This document shows, one piece after another, positions 39,479-51,000 of a stretch of 63,678 nt of DNA (the stretch's first letter is position 1; each line of letters opens with the position of its first letter). Source of the stretch: Ramicandelaber brevisporus (lineage: Eukaryota; Kickxellomycota; Ramicandelaberales; Ramicandelaberaceae); assembly GCA_025201865.1 (NCBI GenBank), contig MU602670.1, positions 80,140 to 143,817 on the forward strand, given 5' to 3'. A program made the position numbers and the translations under genes. The notes under the pieces were generated by a model. The model saw nothing but the letters and a program-made list of their open reading frames with translations, ran no database searches and was not told the origin of the DNA.

Positions 39479-42400
39479 CTAATAATCAAACAGGTTATGT
39501 GGCTGGGGCTGTGAAGTGCGATGCGAGCTCAGAGATATACCGCGACCACGAGTTGCTGGACCACCACCACCTCGACCACGAACTGTGATTGTGCGCGCAG
39601 CTTGAGAAGGACCCGAAGCAGTTGGACGTCCACGGCCCATGCCGCCAGACAATTGGATAACGATTCGATTGCGATTCTGAACAGGTTTGTTGCGAGATTC
39701 AGACTCATCAGCCATTCGATCGACGCTGCGCAATACAAGTTCTTTGAGTTGCTCTCGCTCAAGTCGCTGCTGATCCACACCAGAAGTAGCCGCGGCTGCA
39801 ATCGATGAATCGGCTGGTACAGCTAATGTGCGCACAGCAAGTTTATTGTGGCGCTTGGTCAACAGCTGGAATGACACCATCGGAGCAGCCTCTTCTTCAT
39901 CATTATTGTCATCACCATCGTCATCATCAGCGTCGCTGTCAATGTTATCACTACCGTATTCATTCATGTCGTCATTCAGATCTGGCTCGGCTAAACCGTC
40001 ATCGTCGTCGTCGTCCGTATCATCCTTGCCTGACTGGTTTGGCTCAGCTGCAAGCATGCGGCGAACCTGTAGAGGAATGTCCATTGTAAATGCTTGGCGC
40101 CGTTCTTGACGACGACCTTCCAAACTCTCAGTCATGGCTGTTGAGAATGCCTTGTTGAAGTCATCCTCTTGCTGCTGTAACCGTTGTCGCTCCAATTCAC
40201 GCTCACGCTCGAGGGCTTGCTCAGCTATCTGACGCTTCATCAGCTCTGCCAGCATTTCAGCTTCAGATATTGCTGCAGCGGATGCATCTTCAGATCCACC
40301 AGTCTCATCCACCACATCATAATCCACCCTACCACCGCCATCATCGAGTCCAGTCGAGCTCACACCCGATGGATCCGCTGCGAGAGTCGGAACACGGACC
40401 ACGCGCTGGGCAGCGAAATCAGCAGCCAGCAGTTCATCCAGAGCTTGAGCTGCTGCATTGTAGCTACTGTAACGGGTAAAGACCACACCACGCTCCTCGA
40501 GTGAATCCAACAGACTATTCAGCACAAAGTCGACATCTTGCGGCATGGCAGAGCCCTCGCATTGTAGCTGCTGTAACGGGTAAAGACCACACCACGCTCC
40601 TCGAGTGAATCCAACAGACTATTCAGCACAAAGTCGACATCTTGCGGCATGGCAGAGCCCTTGGCGTGAACATACAGCTCTAAGAACAACATGAAAGCAG
40701 GCAAACGTGCTTTGCCAGTCGGATCCATCAACAGACTGTGATGCGGTTGATAAGCATGCAATGTGGCAATACGACGGCCGCCAGCTGCTGAAGAGGCTGC
40801 AACTGCACGGAGCGGCTCAACAGCAGCGGCATTCAGCAATGTGCAAGCAAGACGCACTCTGAAAAAGTCACCCGGCGGATCGAGCGGTGGGTGGTAGCTC
40901 GGGACTGGCTTGCCGCGTGGATGGCCCAGTGACAGCACAGAATAAAGAGTGTCAAAGACTAGGGTGGCGCTCGCCAAACCCACCGAGTAGAGTGCACCAA
41001 GGTACTGGACTGCAGCAACACGAGAGCGGTTCTCAGTGTATCGATTGCGCTCTAGGCCAGCGCGAATCAATTCCAAAATGGAGTCAATGACAGCTGTGGC
41101 AAAATCAGGGCGATATGGACGCAGGGAAGCGATAACAGCAGCATACAGTGGCATACTATCAAAGCGCATCGCATCAACCTCGGTAAAGAGACGGAGGCAT
41201 GTGTGGCGGGCACGACGATCGCTGCTCCACGGAACTCGGCGCAGACGGTCAACAACACGTTCGATGGCAGCAGCACGCTTCTCGATAGGCAGACGAGCAT
41301 CCAGTTCGCGGGCTAATAGCCGACGCAAGTAGGCTTCAAGAGGCGGCATCGGAGCAGAGGCATTGACAATTGACGCATCTTGGTGAGCAGCTGGATTGCA
41401 TTGTTCAAGGGCATTCTCCAGTGCTAACACAATTGAAGAGTCACGATGGAGCATCTTGCTTTTGCGCTGCGCCACCTCCAACATTGCCCGAGCACGCTCG
41501 CCAAGCATGCCTGGATCCTTGTACACAAAGCGACCGCATGTCTCCAAATAGGCACTAAGAGCTGCCAGAGCTGCAACGGAGAAATCATCAATGAGCAGCT
41601 TCAGGATGTGCAAGGCAGTGTGAGCAGGCACCACACGGAACTTGGTCAGCTCACCAAGGAAACGAGCAGCCATTACACATCGATCACGGACATGCAGGTC
41701 GGCACGCTTGGCACTTGCACGCAGAGTGCGCTTGAACACTGATTCAAGAATGCTCACTGCACTTTCGCCAAAGACAGGCATTGGGCGAGATAGAGTGGCC
41801 AGCAGACGTGCATAGTACGGAAGCAGATCAGTGCGGCCGCGCGGGACATTCATCAGAGTGGCAATGAGCTGCTCACGAGCAGAACGGGTGTTGAGATAGC
41901 AAAAGTTGACTGCAAATTCATCGGCGCGTTGACGGTTGACCATGTCTGGCAGACGAGAAATCAGCTCTCCAAGCTTCGGAGGAGCATTGGCAAGTGACAC
42001 AACGGGGGCTGAATCTGAAGCAGATGCCGTAGTGGATGATGGTCCATCACCTTCAGCAGTATTTGGCTCATTCTCGCCATCAATATCGAGAGATGCAGCA
42101 AATTTTTCAGCATCCAGAATCAGCTCTTCTTCAGCAGTCTCATCTTCATTGCCAGTTGAGGCATCCGCAGCTGCATCTACTGAACCGGTGGCTGCTGTAT
42201 CAACTGGCTTGCCAGCTCCATCGGTTGGTTTCCATGCCACTGGACGCTTGCGACGACCACCAGTCTCCAAGAGCCCAACAGGCACACTCTGGCGCAAATC
42301 CTCCAGCCTCTCATAGAACTCGAGTGTATCTTGATCTTCCCATTGACTGTTTGGACCAAATGCATCTTCGAGACGCTGCGATCCACCAACCACAAGAGTA

Positions 42401-43815
42401 ACTGTAGTAGCACCAGGTGAAGCAGTCACTGTATCAGTCTTGGCCAGCGTGATCATTGGTACACCAATGGCATCAGCGAGACTCTGAGCATTGGCGAAAA
42501 GTAAACGATGTGTCTTGTCCGCTGATTCAAAGCGCTGTTTGCGGCTTTCGAATAATTCGCCTTTGGAGATGAGCATCTCATTGTCACTGGCTGCCATTTG
42601 ATTAAGGCGCTCGCGCTGTTTCGTCAATAAATTACTTGCCTTCCCAAACAACACTTTGAGCATATCCAACACTTTATCACCATAAATGAATCCAGTCTCC
42701 GCAGCCTCGTTTTCAGCAGAGTCGTCATCATCACTGTCATCAAATGGGTCATCGTCATTATCGTCACCATTGCCCTTTTTGGACACTGATGATGCACTAG
42801 TACTGGTTGCAGCACTGAGGGTTGGAGCAGTTGTAATTTCAGAGCCGAATGCACGAACCAAGAAGACCAATGCTGGAATATTTGCTAATGTATCATTTTG
42901 TTGACCACAGAGCGCTTGAACAGCTGTGAACAGCGCAGATGCCTGCGGACATGGAGGAGGGTCGGTCGAGTGCTTCGAGATAAACATGCTTTTGTTCAAA
43001 GTTGCAGTGGTAGCATCGCGACTCTGATCGCGGACAACAGCATAAATTTGATTATCCTGTGTTAAACCAGCAAGCTCCAGACATCCGAGAACGCGCAGAT
43101 ATGGTCGCAAGCGCAGTAATCGAGCAGCCTCTTCCTTCTCGTCACGCTCGCGCTGTTCCAATGCTGCTGCCTGGGCTTGTTGGCTGGCGGCAATGAGTGC
43201 GGCGTTCGCTGCAGCTGTGGCAGCCGGTGCTCCTGACGAAGATGATGATGTTGGGAGAATGGGTCCGCTGGCCAACGGCGTCAATTTCACAGGTTCAACA
43301 TTGCTCATCAGGGCATTCAAGACGCCTGATACAAATGGCACCGTAAATTCTTCACCGAATCGAGCATGCAGAGCAGAAATGACTTCAGTAGCTGCCACTG
43401 CATCTGCAGCACGAGCGCCTTTAACCGTGATTCCTTCCACCAATGCATCTGCAATTTCCACAACATACTTTGACAATGACAACGACTCGATGTCTTTGAG
43501 TAAAGCATCGCGTGTATCAACTGCAATAGTCATGCGACACTTCTTGACAAAGCCGGTGTTCTTCTTGATGTTGGAGTCACGAGCACGTCCCGAAGAGAAG
43601 TCGCCCAAACCGCCGGCGTCATCAGAAAGGCCAAGCGCACGATTTTGCCAAACTGAGAGATTGGAACGACGGAGAGCGCGTAGCTTTGCGAGCCGATCGA
43701 GACGAACTGCTGCCGAATCCTCAGCAGTAGTGCCAGCAAGCGATGCTGAGGCTGCTGCTGAGGCTGCTGCTGTGGCTAGCGCGGGGGTAGTAGCAGTAGT
43801 AGAAACCGTCGCCAT
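39479..43815 (-). CDS. UPF2: Upf2/Nmd2, nonsense-mediated decay factor (frame broken by a 104-bp duplication)
   Basis: Upf2 bridges Upf1 and Upf3 in nonsense-mediated decay. It has MIF4G-type helical domains: the first begins at about residue 60 (LRRSNLSVWQNRALG, then LKDIESLSLSKYVVEIADAL); later ones cover the middle (GELISRLPDMVNRQRADEF, and a third ending before the acidic tail). The C-terminus has a long Asp/Glu run and the Upf1-binding block VSFQLLTKRHNKLAVRT followed by VPADSS. As assembled the frame shifts at 40455-40661, where a 104-bp unit is repeated. With one copy removed the protein is 1410 residues and continuous, so I treat the break as an assembly or allelic artefact. The ATG at 43815 is the first in frame; codons further upstream lack an ATG. 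Confidence 0.9.
40455..40661. repeat. Tandem duplication, 104-bp unit, inside UPF2
   Basis: Bases 40455-40557 and 40559-40661 are the same sequence with one visible A/G difference (TAGCTACTG against TAGCTGCTG). The shift of 104 bp is not a multiple of three, so the reading frame is lost. Collapsing the repeat restores it. Confidence 0.9.
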
Positions 43816-44006
43816 TCTCCTCGCTGTCGCCGTTGTTGTTGTTCGAGTTGGGTGTTTTGAAAGCAACTTTTGCGGAAGATGAACCAAACTCGCAATCTAC
43901 AACTGCCTTGTTTTTACTAATTTTTTATTTTTTACTGATTCTATCAACCAGCTCATCAGTTGAACAGTGGAAACACATCTCAGCGTCGATCGGCTGCGTT
44001 TGTAAT
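43816..44006. promoter_or_regulatory. Short bidirectional promoter, UPF2/SPT4
   Basis: 191 bp between the two start codons, including a T-rich block at about 43908-43935 on the SPT4 side. No clear TATA box. Confidence 0.45.
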
Positions 44007-44357
44007 ATGTCGTCCATCGTTCCCCAGGACCGCCGTGCTCTGCGTGCTTGCCTTGTTTGCGGTCTTGTCAAAGGTCTCCGCCAGTTCGAACAGGCCGGCT
44101 GCGACAACTGCGAGGACGTTTTGCATCTTAGAGGCAATATCGACAAGGTGCGTGAATGCACAAGCGCCAAGTTTGACGGGCTCACTGCACTGATGAAGCC
44201 GGGCGATTCTTGGCTGGCAAGGTACGGCAACTTTGTAGACAATAAGCCAGGATTATACGCAACCCATGTCACAGGCGTATTGAGTGCAGACGTTGAAGAT
44301 GCAGTTAGGGACAGCGGCCGCAAATACATCCCGAGAGATGGATCCCAATACGAATAA
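44007..44357 (+). CDS. SPT4: Spt4, transcription elongation factor
   Basis: A 116-residue zinc protein that pairs with Spt5 as DSIF and keeps RNA polymerase II processive. The N-terminal zinc finger has Cys15 and Cys18 (LRACLVCGLVK) and Cys32 and Cys35 (GCDNCEDVL). The Spt5-binding strand region follows (SAKFDGLTALMKPGDSWLAR), then GLYATHVTGVL. The length matches the family (about 100-120). The ATG at 44007 is preferred because the open frame upstream overlaps the UPF2 promoter and encodes no conserved sequence. Confidence 0.96.
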   Translation: MSSIVPQDRRALRACLVCGLVKGLRQFEQAGCDNCEDVLHLRGNIDKVRECTSAKFDGLTALMKPGDSWLARYGNFVDNKPGLYATHVTGVLSADVEDAVRDSGRKYIPRDGSQYE

Positions 44358-44575
44358 GCAAAGCGACGGACATGCTGCGATGGCTATCAACTAAACCAAC
44401 CTAATTGATTAATGTAAAACACGATATCTATGATAAGATGGCGAAGCTTGTAGTCCATTCGAGACGACTGAATGACGGCGATGACATTGAAAGAGAGGAA
44501 TTGCATTCATCATCACCATCATTATCTTCACTTTCATTTTGTAATAAAAGGCGACGACTCCATCTCTGATTGAAG

Positions 44576-44685
44576 ATGCAACGACGACAGCGGATCACGT
44601 TTGGAGCTAGTGGCACGAAGCAAACGACAATAGCCCCGTCCCCAGTGCTTGGAGATGGCAGATCTTACAATCCCTGGCAGCAAAC

Positions 44686-44716
<31 letters not shown>

Positions 44717-45214
44717 TCACAGCCAAAGACGCCTCAAAAGCGACAACGATCAACCTCACCACAGCCACGGGCAGCACAAACAGCCACTGCCCAAGCAGAA
44801 TCGCCAGCAGCGACACCTAGAGAACATGCACAGTTGAAGCATGCACAATCAAAGCATCGTAAAATTGATACAACATCGGCATCTGTATCGGCATCAGCAT
44901 CAGCATCAGCATCATTGAAACCTTTAGTCAAACAATCACAAAGGCAACCCAAGAAGTCAGTGTCCAAAGCACCAATACGGTCTCGGCCCACAAAGAAGGA
45001 TCAGTCGTGGCAGCTTGACTATGCAGAATCAGTGCAATCTCAAATGTCAAGCGTTGCAAAAGTGATGGGCTTTGGCATGTTCAAGTCAACTCATGGCAAG
45101 CAAGTTCCTGGAAACATCGAAGGCGAAGCACGGGTTGTACGGCCAAGAAAATATCGTCAGTACGTTAATCGCAAAGTGGGCGGTCTATTTTTAGAAAAGG
45201 TTGGCTATAGCTGA
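44576..45214 (+). CDS. SNRNP27: SNRNP27-like tri-snRNP protein
   Basis: A 212-residue protein. Only the C-terminal ~55 residues are conserved: VMGFGMFKSTHGKQVPGNIE followed by RPRKYRQYVNRKVGG, which matches the SNRNP27 signature of animals (MGFSSFDSTKGKKV, then KRKYRQYMNRKGG). That domain sits near the active site of the U4/U6.U5 tri-snRNP and influences 5' splice-site choice. The rest is low complexity: polyGln at about 38-50, Ser/Ala repeats and basic stretches, in place of the RS-rich N-terminus of the animal protein. The ATG at 44576 is the first in frame. The gene lies 218 bp after SPT4 on the same strand. Confidence 0.86.
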
Positions 45215-46507
45215 GTGAGTAGGTTTAATGTTTAATAATAAGAAAATCATCTTGATGTTTTTATTTTGAATAAAAACTGACAAGAACTGTATTTAAAAGA
45301 GGAAGAGACTGCATGATGATTGCGCCACTAGCCTGACGCCAACAGCTCTTACCTTCATTGATGCATGATGAACTCGGTCCTCCATCGGAGGAGGGGAGGA
45401 TGGTCAAAGAGGAAAAAAGGGACAAGCCACAATGTGCTTAATTGCCGGGAATGTCACACTACACTACACTACACTCACACATGCTCTTAGAGAAGAGCAG
45501 GTGCTCGCCGCAATGTGATCGGTCATTCAAAGTGAGAGAAGAGTATCAATAGTAGTCACAAGACCACCACCACTCCCCCTTCACCGCCTGCTCACTCACA
45601 CAGCCTAAACTGATAATAGGCAATGCACGCCTGTTTCACTGCACACCGCAACACGAACATGTACAGTGAGGAAGGAGCATCAGAGGGGAGAAAGAGTAAA
45701 TGGTGATGAAAAGAGAGAGATAAAAAAGAGAGAGGGACTGGCGTGGTGGTGATGCGATTGATCCCTTCAGCAGCCCTCTCCATCCTCTCTACTCTGCCTG
45801 GTCTCATGAGCCTCTCTCAAAGGAGGTGAAGAATGTATGCGGGAATGAGACAGTCTCTTATTTTTCTTTTCTTTCTTTTCTTTTCCGTCCTCTTCAAGCT
45901 GCTCTCTCGACATGTCCAAGTCTCTCTGCCTTTCCTAATGCGGAACGCCGTAATAAAACTCAATGCGTGGTAGCACAGTACACAGAAGGCAAATGCACCT
46001 GCACCCACCACCTCTTCGAAGCGACAAGGGCGGCGGCGGCGGAACTTGAGGAAAAAGGGAAGAAAAAACAACAACAACAACAACAGCAACAACTACAGAA
46101 CGCCGCAAAAAAATATTGTTCAGTGTCACACGGCTTGGAATGTGCGTGCGTACGCGAGCAGACCGGCTCCCATTCTCTACATCCTCTCTCTATATTCTCT
46201 CCGTCTCTTTCTCTCATGCTTCAAAGAGCTATCATTCAAGTTCAATAACACAAAGAAAGAAAGAACGAACGAAAGAAAAGGCAACTCGCACAAACGAAGA
46301 CACGAAAAAAGAAACACTGAAGACAACGGCAACAACAGCAGCAGTAACCACAGCAACCACAGCAGCAACAGCAACCACAGCAGTAACAACAACCACAGCA
46401 GTAACAACAGAAGCAGCAACAAAAAGAGAAGTATACGGGTTCAACCCAGCAGCTCAGAGTTCAGTTCAGACACAGAACCCACACACACACATACCCAAGA
46501 GCTTGTG
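45215..46507. other. Gene-poor region with simple repeats
   Basis: No gene is supported. There are purine and pyrimidine runs, a short TACAC repeat at about 45460-45475, T-rich sequence at 45855-45890, and a CAA/CAG/ACC repeat zone (about 46065-46095 and 46325-46425). A plus-strand frame at 46046-46783 translates mainly to Asn/Ser/His runs from these repeats and is not called. Confidence 0.5.
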
Positions 46508-46516
46508 TATATAAAA
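46508..46516 (+). promoter_or_regulatory. TATA box upstream of the 32-residue ORF
   Basis: TATATAAAA, 260 bp before the ATG at 46776. The sequence between is C/A/T-rich with many CACA repeats and lacks an ATG in good context, like a leader of a strongly expressed gene. Confidence 0.45.
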
Positions 46517-46775
46517 TATCAAGCTCCCACCTCCACGGAGGCAGCTCCACTGCTTTCACACACGCACACACAGACACACACAGCTTTTCCCATTCGCACA
46601 AACACACTCATTTCTACTTTGATTTATCCAATTCTACACAAGTCCTTCTCCAATTCAACTCACATCGCCCTTTTACAACTTCATAGCTACTGCGAAATCG
46701 TGCAACATTACTTATTCGACATAATCACACACACCCAAACACACTCACACTCACAACAAGACAGCCAAGCAAATA

Positions 46776-46874
46776 ATGGGTGAGACACGTGACTATACGC
46801 CTGAGCTGCACGCTGCTCATCCACAATATGAATTCGACGACTTGGCCCTCCAGCAGCGCAACAGCCCTCGCTAA
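46776..46874 (+). CDS. Candidate 32-residue hydrophilic micro-protein
   Basis: ATG in good context (A at -3, G at +4) opens a 32-codon frame beginning MGETRDYTPELHAAH and containing an acidic YEFDDL motif; it ends SPR then TAA. Composition is normal and unlike the simple-sequence DNA around it. A TATA box lies 260 bp upstream, and T-rich sequence and CT repeats follow. No signal peptide or hydrophobic span. I do not recognise it. It could be a complete small protein or the first exon of a gene whose later exons I cannot see. Conservation in relatives would decide. Confidence 0.45.
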   Translation: MGETRDYTPELHAAHPQYEFDDLALQQRNSPR

Positions 46875-47415
46875 TCATAACATCATCATTATGCTTTCGT
46901 TGTCGCGTTCGCGTTCGCGTTCGCGTTCGACTTCCTATTATTGATTCGACATTCTCTCCCTCTCTCTCTCTCTCTCTCTCTCGACTAACACACACGTTCT
47001 CTCTTTTTCGTGCATATTGATTTTCTATATCCATGTAATTATCAATCTTTTATATTTTTTACTTTTATTTTCTTCTCTGCGTTTTGTGACATCCTGCAAA
47101 ATGTAAATCTGTTTTTTTCTTCTTCTTCTTCCTTTACTGCTACTTTGCGCTAATAATGCTACCACCCACACAACACATAACTTATGCTAACTTCCTGATT
47201 GTTTTTTTTTATTTTCCTTTATTTTAACACATCTTTGTATATTGATCTAAACTTTCATCAAAGTACAAACGGAGGAGGGGGTTATTCAAAGGAAAGATGC
47301 TACGGACAAATCGAGAAAAAGAGGTGAGATGATGAGAGGGGTGAGATGAGTGCAAAATAAAAGGGTTGGAGATGAAACAATGACGAGAATCGAAAAAGGA
47401 AATGAGCTGTGTGGT
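46875..47415. other. Gene-free region downstream of the micro-ORF
   Basis: About five copies of the hexamer TTCGCG (46900-46930), a (CT)n tract (46953-46981), then AT- and T-rich sequence. No gene is seen; it probably carries the 3' end of the micro-ORF transcript and that of the metalloprotease gene. Confidence 0.5.
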
Positions 47416-49403
47416 TTAAAAGAGCAGAGTGTATGCAGCAACAGCAACCGCTGCCAGAGCGGCTGTTGATGAAGAGACGCCACGGGACATGGCACTATTG
47501 GTTGAGCCAGACTCTTTATCGTATGCCAAACGCACTTCGAAAAGTTCGTAACCCATCGAGCGCAAAATGGCTTGGAGGCGTGGACCATACGGCAAATCTT
47601 GACCACGATACTTCATCTCCTCAGTGAGTGAAATGCCACCATTGTAGCTCCAAACCATCAAAAAGTCGTAAGTGCTCTCGTATGCACGGATGGAAATGTG
47701 CGAGAGCGAACTGCCTGGGCTGTACGGGTTAAGGCCAGTCTCAATAAAGATCTTGCTGGAATCCGGGTCAGAGCCCTTGGGATCAACAAGCAGCGTGTTG
47801 AACATGTCGCTTGGTGGAATGTAGGCAAGGTTGCGTGGGTTACCCTGAGAGCGCTCCAGGATGTAAGACGCAGCCTGGATAGCAGCTGTAGACTGGTTGA
47901 ACTTGTCGGCGGCTTGGAGTTGAAGAGTACGAATAGCTGAAGTGTCATCGAAGGAGCTGTTTGCCTTTTTCATGTTGCTGATGCCAGAGAAAGCCTTGGC
48001 GAGCTCCGGAACGTCAAAGTTGCTGTTGAGAGTATCTGCGTAGTTGGACAGACTCTTGCCGGACTTGATGTCGAACAAATAGCGATCGAATGCTGACTCA
48101 TAAAAGCCAGGAGGAGCCCCAGTGCTCATGTTTGATNNNNNNNNNNNNNNNNNNNNNNNNNNNNNNNNNNNGAGCCCTTGGGATCAACAAGCAGCGTGTT
48201 GAACATGTCGCTTGGTGGAATGTAGGCAAGGTTGCGTGGGTTACCCTGAGAGCGCTCCAGGATGTAAGACGCAGCCTGGATAGCAGCTGTAGACTGGTTG
48301 AACTTGTCGGCGGCTTGGAGTTGAAGAGTACGAATAGCTGAAGTGTCATCGAAGGAGCTGTTTGCCTTTTTCATGTTGCTGATGCCAGAGAAAGCCTTGG
48401 CGAGCTCCGGAACGTCAAAGTTGCTGTTGAGAGTATCTGCGTAGTTGGACAGACTCTTGCCGGACTTGATGTCGAACAAATAGCGATCGAATGCTGACTC
48501 ATAAAAGCCAGGAGGAGCCCCAGTGCTCATGTTTGATGTTACATCTTTGGTGTCGAGCAGGAGTTCCGGAGTAAGACCAATTGGAGTATCGAGACCAAAC
48601 GGATCGCGCCACGATGTCGAAATGCCCAAGCCATGGGTGAACTCGTGGTTCATGACATGCTCGAGATCATACAGACCAGACTTGATGGGCGGATCGTCTT
48701 TGAACCACCACGGCGCATCCGAGTTGAAGGTACCAATAATATCATAATCGGTAAATGTGACACCATCAGCACCCTTCAAAAATGTCTTTTTGCCGTAAGT
48801 GTCTTTGCCTTTGGCGCGGTTAGTCTTTGTATCATTGCCAGCCGTAAACTGTCTCACCAGGGCTTGTGGATAAGTACGGAGACGGCCATCGTCACCCTCC
48901 AACAAGAATGTCGCTGCTGGGCCAGCCCTACCGAGGACATATCTACCATTGGAGCACTGACCAAGTCGTTTACAGAACGAGTAGTAGTTGAGGGACACCT
49001 TTATCGGCTTAACGAAATTAACCGTCATTGCCATGTACCCAACGACGCGGTTAGCTGCGGTGCGCACCTTTTCGCACTTCTCTCGTGTGTCGTAGCAATT
49101 GAGCGCTACATTTATAAAATGATTGCCAGCGGGCATTGGTCGAATGGTGTCGCTGGCATCAGCACGGCCAACCTTGAGAGCACGAGACTTACGAAGAGCA
49201 CGGGAGTGCTTGCTGAGTTGGTTGCATGGAGTTGCCGTGCGGAATGCTGGGCGAGGTTCAATAGGGTCAGGATGGGCAAAGCAGGCAGCAAGCTGACCAG
49301 CGTCTGCTGCCACAGGGGATGAGATAAAGGAGACAACTGCCAGAGCCACTGCCAGAGCCGAAGTGGCAAGGATCGTACGGCGAGGACGGACCATCGAGAC
49401 CAT
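47416..49403 (-). CDS. Secreted, probably GPI-anchored HExxH metalloprotease (locus duplicated around a gap)
   Basis: After a signal peptide (about 10-33, LAVALAVVSFISSPVAA), the mature part has paired cysteines (C102/C110, C144/C150) and a zinc motif, MNHEFTHGLG, with His253, Glu254 and His257. It resembles metzincin motifs but lacks the third His at the expected place (GISTSW follows), so the third ligand is unknown. The C-terminus is a Ser-rich stretch and a hydrophobic tail (AALAAVAVAAYTLLF), as in GPI-anchored proteins. Bases 47771-48136 recur identically at 48172-48537 across a 35-N gap; taking one copy gives a continuous 528-residue protein. Similar uncharacterised secreted proteases occur in fungi; substrate unknown. 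An alternative start Met is at residue 4. Confidence 0.8.
47771..48537. repeat. 366-bp identical direct repeat flanking a 35-N gap (assembly artefact)
   Basis: Copies at 47771-48136 and 48172-48537 are identical by eye, offset by 401 bp, with N at 48137-48171. This is the pattern left when two overlapping contig ends are scaffolded without being merged. The coding frame is restored when one copy and the gap are dropped. Confidence 0.9.
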
Positions 49404-49961
49404 CGTCCTTGCTGGCTGCTCGTTTCGGAGAAAGGAAGGAAGAAAGGAAGGAAGGAAGGACTGGGATGAAGGTGTAAGAGGTGCAAGGAGATGGAGCTCG
49501 ATCGATAGAAAAGAGAAAAAGTAAAGGTGGTGGTCGACAACAAAGAGACTGTAGCAAGCGGGCTACCACTGCAAGAACTACCACAAAAATCAGTCTGTGG
49601 ACCTGACTCGTTTGTTCTATTTATTACTGAGCGGAGATTGGCTGCGCTCGATGAAATGGAATCAAACAGCCGATGTCACTACACTTGTACACATCTTCTT
49701 GGTTGTAATTCAATGCATTGACCACGATCAAGATGGTATAGTTTTTTTTTTGATTTTTTTTACGCTTGGTCGTTAGATGCATGAGCCATCGCTGTTATCA
49801 ATTAAGTGGTAGTGATGAATGGTTCCAAGTATAGAGAGAGAAAAGGGGTGAGTCAAGTCAGTCAAGTCAGTCGGACACTCTTCTTTCCGAAGTTCATCTG
49901 CACCAACAGCAACACGAAACACGCGTCGCACAAACCAACTTTTATACCTCATTTGCAAAAC
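49404..49961. other. Divergent intergenic region
   Basis: Promoters of the metalloprotease and CBS-domain genes. It has a (GGAA)n tract at about 49433-49460 and T-runs at 49742-49762. No gene is seen. Confidence 0.5.
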
Positions 49962-50996
49962 ATGTCAACTCGCCATCTGCCGCCCGGCAACAAGCACAAG
50001 CAGCTGCACGAGCTGTGCTACAACGAACTGGACATTCCCGCTGGAGCCAAGCTGGCGTTGGTCGCTGCCACCACCGAAACCACCGTGCGCGACGCCCTTG
50101 CACTGTTGGCTGAGCACAGCATCCTGTCTCTGCCTGTCTACTCCGGCTTCCGTCCTGGTGAGATTACAGCTATTATTAGCATCGTCGATATTCTCATTTA
50201 CCTGACGGGAGGCGATTTGGCAACATCCGCTGATATGACCAAGTTTGACGCGGCTGTTGCTGAGGATCGACTTGGCCATACCGTTGAACGTACGCTGACT
50301 TTGGATTCAGATCGGGAGAGCTATAGAGTGGCTCGATACGAGTGCATTGAGCCGCTGCGCGATGCAATCCGAGCTATGGGCAGCGGGGGCTTGCATCGTG
50401 TTCTTGTCGTGGATGTAGATGGCCGCGGCAGTGGGAAACAGCCCCCAGTGCTGCTGTCGCAGACTGATGTGGTGAGATACATTGAACTCCATCCTGATTG
50501 CGTGTCTTCTCTAGATTTGGATAGTTCCGTTGAAGACTGTCTCAAGCAGCTGCGTTCATCTCCACAGAAACAGACCGGAATTGGATCATCTGGTCATCAC
50601 CACAAATCATCGGATGGAGTTGTGACAGTTCCATCAGACTCAACCACGGCTCTGACCGCTGTGCGCCGTATCGCCAGCGACAAGGTTGGCGCCGTCGCCG
50701 TCATTGATGCAGACGGTCGCATTGTCGCAAACTTTAGTGCATCGGACTGTCGCGGCCTTGTCAACACCACATTGAGCGCGCTCAATATGCCAGTTTTGGA
50801 GTTCCTTTCGCGCGTTACTGCCACCCAGAAGGCGCCGGTTGTGTGCACGCCTGGAAGTACTCTTCGCCAAGTGATTGAGGTGATGCATGTCAATAACATT
50901 CATCGAGTCTGGGTTGTTGACGACGAGAAGAAACCAACTGGTGTCATCACATTGACAGATGTGCTTCGTCTTGTCGAGCTTGCATCTTCCCATTAA
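49962..50996 (+). CDS. Four-CBS-domain protein (AMPK-gamma/Sds23-like)
   Basis: A 344-residue protein with two Bateman pairs of CBS domains, which commonly bind adenine nucleotides. Visible CBS segments: TTVRDALALLAEHSILSLPV (about 33-52), PLRDAIRAMGSGGLHRVLVV, TALTAVRRIASDKVGAVAVI, and STLRQVIEVMHVNNIHRVWV with PTGVITLTDVLRLVE at the end. The last pair is the best conserved and resembles Snf4/AMPK gamma and Sds23/plant PV42 proteins. The exact subfamily is not determined. The ATG at 49962 is preferred because the frame upstream overlaps the leader. The stop codon directly abuts the left end of the inserted element at 51001, so its native 3' UTR has been displaced. Confidence 0.87.
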   Translation: MSTRHLPPGNKHKQLHELCYNELDIPAGAKLALVAATTETTVRDALALLAEHSILSLPVYSGFRPGEITAIISIVDILIYLTGGDLATSADMTKFDAAVAEDRLGHTVERTLTLDSDRESYRVARYECIEPLRDAIRAMGSGGLHRVLVVDVDGRGSGKQPPVLLSQTDVVRYIELHPDCVSSLDLDSSVEDCLKQLRSSPQKQTGIGSSGHHHKSSDGVVTVPSDSTTALTAVRRIASDKVGAVAVIDADGRIVANFSASDCRGLVNTTLSALNMPVLEFLSRVTATQKAPVVCTPGSTLRQVIEVMHVNNIHRVWVVDDEKKPTGVITLTDVLRLVELASSH

Positions 50997-51000
50997 AACA

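Noticed and set aside
46046-46783. 245-codon plus-strand ORF
   Set aside because: Its translation is mainly Asn, Ser and His runs from CAA/CAC repeats and it overlaps the TATA box and leader of the micro-ORF; no conserved segment.
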